Notes: a model not told the origin generated them from the letters alone. A stretch of 64,000 nt of DNA from Skermanella pratensis (GCF_008843145.1 NZ_CP030265.1:2776001-2840000), one strand, 5' to 3'; shown: positions 52,517-62,044, counted from the first letter of the stretch. Made by a program: numbers and translations.

Positions 52517-53412
52517 TCAGCCGGCCTCCCCTCGATCGTGCCGCAGCGGTACCGGACGACGTTGTCCGGGTCCTCGGCCGGCGCGATCCCGAGGGAAATC
52601 AGGCCGGAGGTCAGCAGGTAGGTCGGCTCCCGCTTCAACACAAGCAGGCGCTGACTTTCGTCCAGGCAGAAGGTGCCGTTGGTGCTGTGGTCGGTCAGGG
52701 TGAAGCGGCCGTTCATGATCTCCAGCGTCGCGTGCCGACGGGAGGCCCAGTCGCTGTTGATCACCAGCCCGCACCCGCCGTCACGCCCCATCAGCACCGG
52801 CGCCGAGCCGGTGTCCAGGCGGAGCTGGCGTCCGCGGTGGGTCAGGATCAGGATGCCTCGGCGCTTGCCGCTGGACATATCGAGCTGGCCGGCCGCGACC
52901 GTCACGTTCTCCGGATCGCCGAGGGTCCGGTAGATCTCGACGGCATCGATGCCGCCCTTGACGACCGCCGAATCGAGCCGCTGGGTGTTGGGCCGGTAGG
53001 CCGGGTGCAGGGCGTCGACGCAGGCGCGGGTCATCAGCACCTCGCCGGGGCTGGCGAGGGCGGCGAGGCGGGACGCGAGGTTGACCGTCGTGCCGAACAC
53101 GTCGCCCTGCGTCACGATCACCGGACCGATGGTGAAGCCGATCCTGACCTTCGGCTCGGTGCCGCGCAACGCTTCCTGGACATGGGCGGCGGCGCAATAG
53201 GCGGTGTCGGCCGACGGGAAGGTGCTGAGCGCGCCGTCGCCCATGGTCTTGACCACGGTTCCCGCATAGCGTTCGGTCGCCTGGATGATCTGGCGGACGC
53301 ACCGCTCCGTCAGGGCGTGCGCGGCGACATCCCCCAGGACCTGGTATAGACGCGTGCTGTCGCAGACGTCCGCGAACATCACCGCCATGGACTCGCCGGA
53401 CTGATCCGCCAC
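52517..53412 (-). pseudogene. Class III adenylate/guanylate cyclase fused to an FHA domain, 3' frameshift
   Basis: The N-terminal cyclase domain (about 8-165) keeps both metal-binding Asp residues (MFADVCDSTRL and KTMGDGAL) and the NLASRL segment. A C-terminal FHA domain (about 195-290) has VLMGRDGGCGLVI, SDWASRRHATL and DHSTNGTF. The frame has no stop at its natural end: it runs on antisense through the PP2C gene. Adding one C to the four-C run at 52528-52531 would end it at 52517, 13 nt from the PP2C stop. I take a GTG at 53412, 19 nt after the FHA-protein stop, as start; an ATG at 53487 would overlap that gene. It would make a cyclic nucleotide in response to phosphothreonine binding. Confidence 0.78.
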
Positions 53413-53431
53413 GACCGCACTACCCCGCTCG

Positions 53432-54763
53432 TCACCCCGGGCCGGACCCCAGGAACTCTTTCCACTGGTTGAGCAACGGCAGATCACGGTCTTCGACAGA
53501 CTTGACCGCCGAGTTGAACAGTATGTAATCCACCGAAAGATACCTGTTCGTCTCCCGCCGGATCCGGGTGAAATCGAGCTTCAGCGCATCCAGGGCCTGG
53601 ATGCGGTCGCGCGGCGGCTGGGCCGGCGCGAGCTTAGACACCTGCGGGAACTCGGTCGAGAGCGCGCGCAGGTCGATCAGGATCCGGGCCAGCTTGACCA
53701 ACTCGCGAACCACCGCGAGTCCGTCGGTGGAGCCGTGCTCGGCATTGGCGGGAACCCGGCCGGCCGTCGTCTCCAGGTCGGCGTTCAGCCGTTCGGTCAG
53801 ACGGCGCAGGCTGGAGAGATCGCCCTTGGCGAGCAGCGGCAGAAACTCCCGCTCGAAGGACAGGAACTTCATGCGGGCCGCCAGGTCGGCCAACGGAGCG
53901 CTCTGTTCGGAGGCAAGCAGCCGGCCGCTGTCGGCGATCGCCTCCGCCAGTTCGTTCAGGTCCTGGTCGAAGGAGACGGCTTGGTTGCCGCCTGCATACT
54001 GGGATGCGCGATCGATCACCCGCTTGCGAATCGCGGAGGAATGCTCGATCGCCTTGGCGACGAACTGCTGCTTCTTGTGGATCGGGTAATAGACCGCGGC
54101 GCCGATTCCCAGGCCGGCCAGCACGGCGGCCACAACTCCGCCCAGGATCAGCTTGCCGCGGATGCCGGAACGCTCCCGCTCTTCCACGGTGCCGTCCTCG
54201 TCCTCGTCGACCTTCAGCTTGACGGGAGCCTCGACCTTGCGGACGGCGTCGAGCACGGCCTTGCCGGCGCCCAGGCTGCCGACCATCATGGTCCGCTCCG
54301 ACAGGTCGTCGTCATGCTGGACGGGCAGGGCGCGCCCGCGTTCCGCCGCGTTGGCGGGAGGGCGGTCCAGCTCGAAGCGGAAAGCCAGGGAGCCGAGCCG
54401 GACTTCGTCGTTATGCTTCAGCCAGATCGTGTTGACCTTGTGGCCGTTGACATAGACGCCGTTGGTGCTGTTGAGATCCTCGACTCCCCAGGTGCCCTCG
54501 CCGGGAAACAGTTTGGCGTGCTGGCGCGAGAGCTTGCGGGACGCGACGACGAACGAGCTGGCGTCGCCCCGCCCTATCGTGACCGTCTTTCCGGCGGCAA
54601 GCGGGACCACGACCTGGGCCGGACTGCCGTCGATCTGCGACGGATCCAGGCAGATCAGCTTTCCGTCCGGATTGCCCGCCGATGCGTTCGCCGCGCCGCC
54701 GGCGCCGGCCCTGCGCCCCTGGTCGCGTACCAGCATGGTTCTGTCTTGGTTTGAATCGATCAT
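53432..54763 (-). CDS. Membrane-anchored FHA-domain protein
   Basis: This 443-aa protein has an N-terminal cytosolic FHA domain (about 58-132: TIGRGDASSF, LSRQHAKL, DLNSTNGVYVNG). A linker follows, then one membrane helix (about 205-226) and a helical periplasmic part. Two similar Thr motifs flank the FHA domain (DRTM around Thr9 and SERTM around Thr158), plausible phosphorylation sites for a kinase that PP2C would reverse. It lies upstream of the cyclase-FHA gene and 144 nt after the second ATP-grasp-like gene. It may link phospho-signals to the export machinery. Confidence 0.85.
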   Translation of the reverse strand: MIDSNQDRTMLVRDQGRRAGAGGAANASAGNPDGKLICLDPSQIDGSPAQVVVPLAAGKTVTIGRGDASSFVVASRKLSRQHAKLFPGEGTWGVEDLNSTNGVYVNGHKVNTIWLKHNDEVRLGSLAFRFELDRPPANAAERGRALPVQHDDDLSERTMMVGSLGAGKAVLDAVRKVEAPVKLKVDEDEDGTVEERERSGIRGKLILGGVVAAVLAGLGIGAAVYYPIHKKQQFVAKAIEHSSAIRKRVIDRASQYAGGNQAVSFDQDLNELAEAIADSGRLLASEQSAPLADLAARMKFLSFEREFLPLLAKGDLSSLRRLTERLNADLETTAGRVPANAEHGSTDGLAVVRELVKLARILIDLRALSTEFPQVSKLAPAQPPRDRIQALDALKLDFTRIRRETNRYLSVDYILFNSAVKSVEDRDLPLLNQWKEFLGSGPG

Positions 54764-54907
54764 CGCTCGACGGGATGTCCGGACCAGAGGATGTGCGGGA
54801 CGCGCCGGCGTCGAGCCGCCGCGCCGCGGCGCAGAGCCGCACGGTCACTATGCCGAAGCATGGCATTTTAGGCAACCATGACGGTAACAATTAACGTTCA
54901 TTAATCT

Positions 54908-55963
54908 TCATGAGGGAGGTGCGGTGACATGCTTGGTCCGCTCGATGTCGAACTGGATGCGGAGCATGCGGCGCAGGAAGAGGCTTTCCCTGGGGGCGGC
55001 CGCGAGACTGTCTGCCGGGGGCGGCGGCTCCCCCGCGAGGGTGGCGGCCAGGCACTCGGTCAGGTGCTCGCCCAGCGCTCCGGGAAGATCCGTCACGGCC
55101 GGATCGGCGTCCACGTCATAGATGACCGGGCCGTCCGGGCCGGCCACGTACAGGACGCTGCCCCAGCGCAGGCCGGAGAGGGTGAGCGCGTTCCCGGCCT
55201 CATGGGTCTCGGCTTCGGCCGGCGGTCCGGCGACGGGAGCGAAGACCTCCAGGCGCTCCAGGGCATCGTCCGACGGCGGGGCCCATTCGAGCGTCAGCAC
55301 GGTCCGGCCGTCGATCGCGTAGGCCCGGCGCAGCGGCCCTTCCACGGTCGGCGCCAGCAGGACCGGCGGCTTGTCTGCTCCCATCAGGTGCTCGCGCTGG
55401 CGGTCGCGGAACACCTGCCAGGCGCATTTCCCTGTCGCCGTCCGCCACACCACGGCGCGGCCCTGGTCCGCTGCGGACCGGGCGAAGTCCCGCGCGGTGA
55501 CGGGGTCGTTGGTGCAGATCGCGGAGGCGACCCTAAGGCCGCCCCGGTCGAGGCGCTCCAGCTGGTGGTGGCGCGAGAAGGCGGCGAGATGCCCGGACGG
55601 GCCGTTATACAGCCGGACCGGCGCGTCTTCGAGCCGGGACAGCATGCTGTAGAGGAAGCTGTAGCGCTGCTGCCGCCGGACATGCTCCGACTGCCACAGG
55701 GACCAGTCGGCGCCGGGCTCGGTGCCGGGGTCCGCGGCCGGGATCACGGGGTCCTCGTAGCGGAACCCATGGACGAAAAGCGCGTCGAACCGGTCGAGTT
55801 CATGCCCGTCCCAGCGGATGCCGGTTCGGCACACGCTCATTCGGGTTCCCTCCGGCATCGAAGCGTCGAACCAGGGCACGTCGTTCCCCATCCGCCGGCG
55901 GAGTCCGGCATGGAGGCGGCGGCCGAGGGGGGACGCCGCGGGCGCGATCAGGCCGATCTTCAT
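54908..55963 (-). CDS. ATP-grasp-like protein with degenerate catalytic residues
   Basis: The 351-aa protein follows the RimK/MvdD plan: N-terminal domain (MKIGLIAPAASPLGRRLHAG), a hinge segment (PVRLYNGPSGHLAAFSRHHQ), a central sheet (GRAVVWRTATGKCAWQVFRD) and a terminal part (LRWGSVLYVAGPDGPVIYDV). In active ATP-grasp enzymes the last stretch ends in a Glu and Asn that bind magnesium; here it reads YDVDADP, so metal binding is uncertain. Its ATG overlaps the stop of the third TolC gene by 4 nt. Graspetide clusters often have two ATP-grasp proteins; this could be an active partner or a binding subunit. Assignment is by pattern only. Confidence 0.6.
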   Translation of the reverse strand: MKIGLIAPAASPLGRRLHAGLRRRMGNDVPWFDASMPEGTRMSVCRTGIRWDGHELDRFDALFVHGFRYEDPVIPAADPGTEPGADWSLWQSEHVRRQQRYSFLYSMLSRLEDAPVRLYNGPSGHLAAFSRHHQLERLDRGGLRVASAICTNDPVTARDFARSAADQGRAVVWRTATGKCAWQVFRDRQREHLMGADKPPVLLAPTVEGPLRRAYAIDGRTVLTLEWAPPSDDALERLEVFAPVAGPPAEAETHEAGNALTLSGLRWGSVLYVAGPDGPVIYDVDADPAVTDLPGALGEHLTECLAATLAGEPPPPADSLAAAPRESLFLRRMLRIQFDIERTKHVTAPPS

Positions 55964-57915
55964 GGTTTTCCTTCCGGTTTGGCGACCCCGTCCGGCCGGG
56001 ACGCGACGGGTCTGAAGAATGAGAGGTGGCCGGCGTCGGCCAGCAGCTCCAGGCGGTTGCGGTCGAACTGGCTGACGACGGTCTGCTCCGCCAGCGCGCC
56101 GGCGATGGTCCCCTGGGCGAAGAGCAACCCGCTCTCGGCCTGCTTCGCCTCGACGCGGGCCCCGGTCAGGGCGAGCCGGGCGGAGAGCAGGCGCCGCGTC
56201 GCCTGGATCAGCTCGTCCTCCGACACGGTGCCGGTGAGTGCCTGCTGGCGCTCCAGGCTGGCGACGGAGGTCGCCAGGTTGTCGGCTTCGGCGGCACCCG
56301 CCCTGACCCGCGCGCGCGCGGCCTGGACGGCCGCCAGCCGCTCGGTGATCTCGCGCCGGACGCGGTTCTGTAGGGACTGGGTGGCGAAATCCTGGTCGCG
56401 GGTGCCGAGCCGCGCGATGTCGGCTGCGGCCCCGGCGGACCGGTTCGCCCAGGGATAGGACAGGCCCAGACCGTAACTCTGGCTGAGGCTGTCCGGCGAC
56501 GCTGTTCCGGTATGGCTCTTCAGGGGATCGGCATAGCCGTAGGTCGTCCCGTTCTGCCCGGCGGTGACGTTGGCCACGAAGCGGAGATCCAGTCGGGCCT
56601 GATTGCGGGCCAGGGCCTCGTTGATGTCGCGCAGCGTCCGGTTGATGTCGTCCACCTTGAAATCGGGCCGGCTTTCCCGGGCGGTCCGCAGCGCCGTCTC
56701 CAGGTCGGCCGGGACGGCCTGCGCCAAGTCGTCCTCGTAATCGACCGGCAGATAGATGGCGTCCGCGCCGATCGCCGACGGATCGCCGATCAGCAGGGAC
56801 AGGGACTGCGACACGGCGACGTAGTCGCTGAGCGCCTGTTCGACCCGGACCCGGGCCCTGGCCGCCTCGGCGTCGATCTGCGCCTTCTGAAGCCTCGTGG
56901 TCTGATTCAGCGCATAGAGGCGGTCCATCCTTTCCTGCTGCCGGACGATCATGTCGCGGTTGGCGACGGTGGTCTCCAGCGCTTCCAGGCGGCGTACGGT
57001 ATCGAAATAGGCGGTGTCGATCTCCAGCAGGATCGTGTTGAGCAGCACCTGGAGATCCCAGTCGGCGCGTTCAGCCACGGCGGCGGCGCTGCGCGATGCC
57101 GCGTTCTTCCTGTTGTCGGACCCGAAATCCCTGGTGAAGGGCAGGGGCATGTTCAAGCTGCCGGACAGGTTGGTGCTCCACATCCCGTCCTCCCAGTAGT
57201 ACCCGGCGCGGTAATAGACCTCGCGCTGGGCAGTCCGGTCGGTGATCGAGAGGGTGCCGCCCCAGGGCAGCTCCTGCGTGATCTGGATCGTGTAGTTCAG
57301 GCTTTCCTCGGGACTGCCGAACTCCCGGCCCGGCGTCGCCTCGATCGGCAGCTCGATCAGTTCGCCGCCCTTGATCGGCCTCAGCTTCATGTCCTTGATC
57401 TGCGCCTGCCCTTCGTTCTCGCTCGGCGGCAGGTTCTTGAAGGGCGAGTTGATGTTGAAGCCGTCGGCATTGACCGCCTTGGTGATCGCCTTGCCGATGC
57501 GCGTGCGGTGCTCGGTGTCCATCCGGCCATAGCCGATCGTCAGGTCCAGCACGGGGTTGAACACGGCGTCCGCCTCGCGGGACAGGGCGGCGGCGCGTTC
57601 AGGCGTCGTCAGGCCGATCGCCAGGCGCAGGTTGTTGCCGAGGCCGCTGGCCACCGCGGACCTGCGGTCGAGCGGTTCCACCATGCGTGCGCCGCCGATG
57701 TCGGGCCGGCGCTTGAGCAGCTCGGCGACCAGGGTCATCCGGTCCAGGTCGCGGGCGCCGGGCTGCTCCGCGATCTGCCGCCTTACCAGTTCCGTGACGG
57801 CGGCGCCGTGCCGCGCGATCAGGTCGGAGCCGGGGGACTGGGCCGCCGCGGGAACGGCCTGTGCCAGGATCAGGATGGCGTTCACGAGCGGCAGCAGGAA
57901 TCGGCGCGGCGTCAT
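55960..57915 (-). CDS. TolC-family outer membrane efflux protein, third of three
   Basis: The 651-aa protein has a signal peptide (about 1-26, ending AAAQ) and an OEP/TolC body with long helical hairpins (DWDLQVLLNTILLEIDTAYF; ALSDYVAVSQSLSLLIGDPS) and two strand regions. It is longer than usual (TolC about 470) because of an N-terminal insert. The strand segment ELPWGGTLSITD is shared in form with the next paralogue (LPWGGNLDLTI), and MPLPFTRDFG with both others. The gene overlaps its neighbours by 4 nt on each side. Confidence 0.88.
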   Translation of the reverse strand: MTPRRFLLPLVNAILILAQAVPAAAQSPGSDLIARHGAAVTELVRRQIAEQPGARDLDRMTLVAELLKRRPDIGGARMVEPLDRRSAVASGLGNNLRLAIGLTTPERAAALSREADAVFNPVLDLTIGYGRMDTEHRTRIGKAITKAVNADGFNINSPFKNLPPSENEGQAQIKDMKLRPIKGGELIELPIEATPGREFGSPEESLNYTIQITQELPWGGTLSITDRTAQREVYYRAGYYWEDGMWSTNLSGSLNMPLPFTRDFGSDNRKNAASRSAAAVAERADWDLQVLLNTILLEIDTAYFDTVRRLEALETTVANRDMIVRQQERMDRLYALNQTTRLQKAQIDAEAARARVRVEQALSDYVAVSQSLSLLIGDPSAIGADAIYLPVDYEDDLAQAVPADLETALRTARESRPDFKVDDINRTLRDINEALARNQARLDLRFVANVTAGQNGTTYGYADPLKSHTGTASPDSLSQSYGLGLSYPWANRSAGAAADIARLGTRDQDFATQSLQNRVRREITERLAAVQAARARVRAGAAEADNLATSVASLERQQALTGTVSEDELIQATRRLLSARLALTGARVEAKQAESGLLFAQGTIAGALAEQTVVSQFDRNRLELLADAGHLSFFRPVASRPDGVAKPEGKP

Positions 57916-59960
57916 CGCGGGGGTTCCCCGAAAGCGGCGAGCGCGCCGGTACCGCGGAGCAGGGCTATGCGTTCCCGATCCTCGCGGGTCTGGGCGACCC
58001 CCTCCCCGTAGCGCTCGGCCAGGGCGCCGATGCTGGCCAGCATCCTGCTTTCCGCGATCCGGGCGTCGATCCGCGCTTGGATGTGGCCGAGGCGCGCCTC
58101 CAGCAGGGTGCCGAGGCGCTCGATCGTCTCGTAGACGGTCACGACTCCGCCAGCTTCCAGGCGGGCGGCCCTGTCGTGGAGGTCGCGGGCGAGGGCGAGG
58201 CGCTTGGCGGTGTCGTCGATCCGCTGACGGGCGCTGGCGAGCTGGATCCGGGCGGTCTCGTAGTCGCCGCGGATCTGCCGTTCGACCTGATGCAGCAGGT
58301 GGGTCTGCCGCGCGATGTCGAAATCGGCGCCGGCCAAGGCCGCCTTGGCGGCGCGGTTGCCGACCGGCCTGCGGTAAAGCACGCCGATGCTGAAGGACGC
58401 GCTGTCGTAGCTGATCAGGTTGCCGAGCGATTCGGTCACGCTGGCATAGCCGTAGACCGCGTTGCTCTGGCTGAGCTGGAAGGAGCCGCTGGCCGTAACG
58501 TCCGGTCGCGTCTGCGCGTCCCTGGTCTCCCGTACCCGAAGGGCGATCCGGATCGCCGTTTCCGACCTCAGGTAATCGGGGCTGTCCAGCACCCGGGCCG
58601 CCAGCCCGCCCGTTGCGCCGCCGGATGGGGACGGAACTTCGGGCGGCTGATCCAGGGCGGCGCTGTACTCGATCGGCAGCAGCAGCGCTTCGTCCTGCTC
58701 GTCCAGCAACTCGCGGAGGGACTCGGACGCGGTGAGATAGTCGCCGAAGAGCTGCTGCTGGACGGCGCGCAGCCGCTCCATCTGGGCGACGACTTGGCCG
58801 CGGTTGCTCTCGCTGGCGAGACCCAGCTCCATCCTGCGCTGCATGCGCGCGGCGCTCTCCTCCGCCAGCGCCACGGAACCAGCCGCGGCGTCGAGCCGCT
58901 GGATGCCGCCGACCAGGGTCCAGTAGAGGGTGTCGACGCTAAGCAGGGTCTGGTTGACCACCCCGCGGACGGCGAAGTCGGCGACGTCTAGGTTGAGCCG
59001 GGCCGTGTCGATAGCCAGTCGGTTCTCGTCACCCTCGCGGAAGTTCCGCGTGTAGGGGAGCGGATGGCTGCCGGCCAGCGTCGCCCGCGAGGTCCAGGGG
59101 CGCCCATAGGAGCCGTAGACCTTGGTCGAGGGATCGTCGGGATTGTTGACATAGTAGGCGTCGCGGTAAGTCGTGACGATGGTGAGGTCCAGGTTGCCGC
59201 CCCAGGGCAGCCGCTGGGATACTCCGCCGGTCCCGGTATAGGTCTCGGTCTGCCCGTTCGGGCTCTTGGTGCTCGCCTCCTTGCGGAACGGATAGTACCC
59301 GGCGACGCGCTCCTTGTCGAAGGCGACCAGGGCCACCGGGGCGGTGGACGGCAAGGCCCGGATATGGCACCGGCCGTTCGCATCGGGCGCGATCATCCGC
59401 CCCCGCAGGAAATTGGTCTGAAGTTCCGGCGGCTGGCTCGGGATGTCGTCCATCGTGCCGCACAGGAAGATATCGTCCGTCCGGGTGCCCGTCAGGATCT
59501 GCTGGCCCCGGACATATTCCTGCGTCGCGGGCTTCCATTGCATTGGCCGCTCGATCCGCTCGAAGCTGTTGGACAGGGAAGCGTTCGCCGCCAGGATGAA
59601 GACCGGGTCGAAGACCGCTTCCGCCTCGACCAGGGTGCGCTGGACCACCGACTGGTTCAGCCCGATCCGCTTGACGTCGAGGTTGCGTTGCAGCGCCGTC
59701 AGTGCCGCTTCGCGCAGGGCCAGCTCCCGTGTCTGCTCCGGGGCGAACAGGACCCCGGTCCGGGCGAGTGCCGCGCGGGTCTTCGCGACCACGGCGTTGC
59801 CGCCGCGCTCGTCATCGATGCGCGCCGGATCGCTGGTGAAAAGCCCCGCCGGCATCCCGGACGGGGGCTCGTTCCCCGTCGGCTGCTGGGCGGGAAGCGG
59901 ACCGGGGGCCAGCGCCAATGTCAGGAAAACGGCGACGGCGGGGGTCGCGGGCAGGCTCAT
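57912..59960 (-). CDS. TolC-family outer membrane efflux protein, second of three
   Basis: The 682-aa protein has a signal peptide (about 1-24, ending LPAQ) and the TolC helical hairpins (LDVADFAVRGVVNQTLLSVD; RIDDTAKRLALARDLHDRAA). The N-terminal half carries a long insert with a CGTMDDIP-type loop and the shared strand motifs LPWGGNLDLTI and HPLPYTRNFREGD. The three paralogues differ clearly in sequence, so they are old duplicates rather than recent copies. The gene overlaps its neighbours by 4 nt. Confidence 0.88.
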   Translation of the reverse strand: MSLPATPAVAVFLTLALAPGPLPAQQPTGNEPPSGMPAGLFTSDPARIDDERGGNAVVAKTRAALARTGVLFAPEQTRELALREAALTALQRNLDVKRIGLNQSVVQRTLVEAEAVFDPVFILAANASLSNSFERIERPMQWKPATQEYVRGQQILTGTRTDDIFLCGTMDDIPSQPPELQTNFLRGRMIAPDANGRCHIRALPSTAPVALVAFDKERVAGYYPFRKEASTKSPNGQTETYTGTGGVSQRLPWGGNLDLTIVTTYRDAYYVNNPDDPSTKVYGSYGRPWTSRATLAGSHPLPYTRNFREGDENRLAIDTARLNLDVADFAVRGVVNQTLLSVDTLYWTLVGGIQRLDAAAGSVALAEESAARMQRRMELGLASESNRGQVVAQMERLRAVQQQLFGDYLTASESLRELLDEQDEALLLPIEYSAALDQPPEVPSPSGGATGGLAARVLDSPDYLRSETAIRIALRVRETRDAQTRPDVTASGSFQLSQSNAVYGYASVTESLGNLISYDSASFSIGVLYRRPVGNRAAKAALAGADFDIARQTHLLHQVERQIRGDYETARIQLASARQRIDDTAKRLALARDLHDRAARLEAGGVVTVYETIERLGTLLEARLGHIQARIDARIAESRMLASIGALAERYGEGVAQTREDRERIALLRGTGALAAFGEPPR

Positions 59961-61843
59961 CGCAACAGGTCCTCCTCCAGCGTACCCTGGGCGGCGCTCA
60001 GCCGTATCCAGGCCTTGTGCATCTCCACCCTGGCGTTCGCCTCGTTGAGACGGGCCGTCAGGACGTCCTGGTAGCGGTTGACCACCTCGAACTCCGTTGC
60101 GAGCCCGCGCTCCCGCTCGTCGACGATGCGCTCATAGGCGAAGTCCGCCAGCTCCTTGTCGCCCCTGCTGACCAGCATCAGGGCCTCCGCCCCGCGGATG
60201 TCGGCCAGCGCCCGGTCCACCGAATTGACGATCTTCTGCTTGGCCTGCCGCGCGCGGTCGAACGCGTTGCGCTCGTCGATCCGGGCTCGGCTCTGGGCGG
60301 CGCGGGCGGCCTGGTTGCCGAGCGGGTAGAGATATCGGACGCCGATGAAGATGTTGGTCTTGTCCGGCTTGGTCAGGTTCATGAAAGAATCGGCCGGGTT
60401 TCCGAACCCGAAGGCGATGTCGCTCTGCGTGAGCTGCGCCGTCAACACCAAGTCGATGTCGGGCGCCGCCTGGTTGTCGCGGAAGGCGAGCGACAGCTTG
60501 GCCAGTTCCAGATCCTCCTGCGCCGCCATGATCTCCGGATTGCCGACCAGCGCGCGGTCGTAGGCGTCGGTCGGCGGCTCGGGCACGGCCTCGGCCAGCA
60601 GCGCCTCCGCGTCGGCCGGTATCAGCACCAGGTCGGGGTCGGCCGACATCAGGGTCAGCAGGGAGTTGGACCGCAGCAGGTACTGGGTCCAGGCGGCCTC
60701 CTCCCGCAGGGCGAACGAGGCCAGTTCCTGCTGGATCTGGCCAAGCTCGTAGTTGGTGACGGTCCCGGAGCCGATCAGCCGCTCGATCCGGGTGCGCCGA
60801 TGGTCCAGCACCCTCTTCTGCTCGTTCAGGATCCTGATGTCCTGGAGGCTGCGGATCATGTCCCAGTAGAGCTGGACCGCCTCGGCCAGGGTCGCGTTGC
60901 GGGCCGCCTGTTCCGCGAACACGGCCCGCCGGCTGCCGCTTCGCGCGGCCTCCACCCCGAAGTTCTCCGGCGATCCGGTCTTGCCGAAGCCCTTGGTGTA
61001 GGGGAGCGGCATTGTCGCCGACAGCGAAGCCGAGCTGGTCCAGAACAGCTTGTCGCCCCATCCGAACGGGTCGGTCGCCGAGATCGGCCTAGTCAGTGGT
61101 GGCGCCTGGGCGCCGGCCTTGCTGTTGAAGATGGAGCTGAACGACAGGCTGCCCTGGGCTCCGAAGGCGAACACCTTGGAAACGCCGAGCGTGGTCGTCA
61201 GGCGCTTGGTGGGCGGTCCCTTGAGGTTGGCCGCTTCCTCCCGCTCCGAGTATTGCGGCACCTGGCCGCACAGTCCCGGCCCGATGCCGCCGTTGATCAG
61301 CTCGTCGTCCTCGAAGACGCAGGGGACTTTCTCGCCGTCCACCTCTTCCACGGTTCCCCTGTTGCCCTGCACGAAGTCCGGTATGCCGTCGCCGTCGTCG
61401 TCACGGGTAAGGTCGGTGTCGGCGGTCCGGGGGCGGCCGATCACCTCAATACGGTCCGCCGTCCTGCTGACGCTGAGACCGACCGAGCCTACCAGGTTGA
61501 GATCGAAGGCCGCTTCCTTCTGTGTTATCTGCGTACCCGCCGCGTTGATCGCCTCGCGCGCCGCCAGCAGGCCGAAGTTCTCGCGCAGCAGGGTATCGGC
61601 GACGATCTCCAGGGTGATCTCGCGCGGTGCCAGACTGTCGAGCAGGCGCCGTACGCCGATCGCCGACCCCGAGGAGGCCAGCCGGACCATGGCGACGGGA
61701 TCGATCGCGCCGCTTTCCGCCTCGGCTTGCGCGTTGGCGGGGACGGCCAGGGTGAACGGCAGCAGGGCCGGCAACAGGCCTGCAAGGGCCCGATGCAACC
61801 TGATCAAACTCGCTCCACGGATTCTTCCAACAAGAGCTTGCAT
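59957..61843 (-). CDS. TolC-family outer membrane efflux protein, first of three
   Basis: The 628-aa protein starts at the ATG at 61843 with a signal peptide (about 1-39, ending PANA); an upstream TTG at 61867 is less likely. The TolC body has helical hairpins (NATLAEAVQLYWDMIRSLQD) and strand motifs MPLPYTKGFGK and KVFAFGAQGSLSFSS. An N-terminal insert contains an acidic DDDGDGIPDFVQGN loop, a possible calcium site. It is the first gene of a minus-strand operon of three TolC genes and the ATP-grasp-like gene, divergent from the sigma-54 activator. Confidence 0.88.
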   Translation of the reverse strand: MQALVGRIRGASLIRLHRALAGLLPALLPFTLAVPANAQAEAESGAIDPVAMVRLASSGSAIGVRRLLDSLAPREITLEIVADTLLRENFGLLAAREAINAAGTQITQKEAAFDLNLVGSVGLSVSRTADRIEVIGRPRTADTDLTRDDDGDGIPDFVQGNRGTVEEVDGEKVPCVFEDDELINGGIGPGLCGQVPQYSEREEAANLKGPPTKRLTTTLGVSKVFAFGAQGSLSFSSIFNSKAGAQAPPLTRPISATDPFGWGDKLFWTSSASLSATMPLPYTKGFGKTGSPENFGVEAARSGSRRAVFAEQAARNATLAEAVQLYWDMIRSLQDIRILNEQKRVLDHRRTRIERLIGSGTVTNYELGQIQQELASFALREEAAWTQYLLRSNSLLTLMSADPDLVLIPADAEALLAEAVPEPPTDAYDRALVGNPEIMAAQEDLELAKLSLAFRDNQAAPDIDLVLTAQLTQSDIAFGFGNPADSFMNLTKPDKTNIFIGVRYLYPLGNQAARAAQSRARIDERNAFDRARQAKQKIVNSVDRALADIRGAEALMLVSRGDKELADFAYERIVDERERGLATEFEVVNRYQDVLTARLNEANARVEMHKAWIRLSAAQGTLEEDLLR

Positions 61844-62044
61844 CAGCGCCTGGTTTCTCAAGCACAATGAGATCAGGCACGATTGATGACATTTCGAAAG
61901 GGGAACGGCAAGCCTTTGTAGGTAGACAAGTTGATCCGGTTGCGAGTAGATCTAGCAGGCGGGACTGCCCGGCGGGGTACTGCACGTTCCGCTCCGAGTC
62001 GATCAGGCCCGCCACCGATTTCGCCGCCCCGCCCGCTCAACCAT

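Noticed and set aside
61979-61998. Possible minus-strand sigma-54 promoter for the TolC operon
   Set aside because: GG-N10-GC spacing fits, but the -24 box (CGGAGC) and -12 box (GTGCA) both deviate, so I do not list it as a feature.
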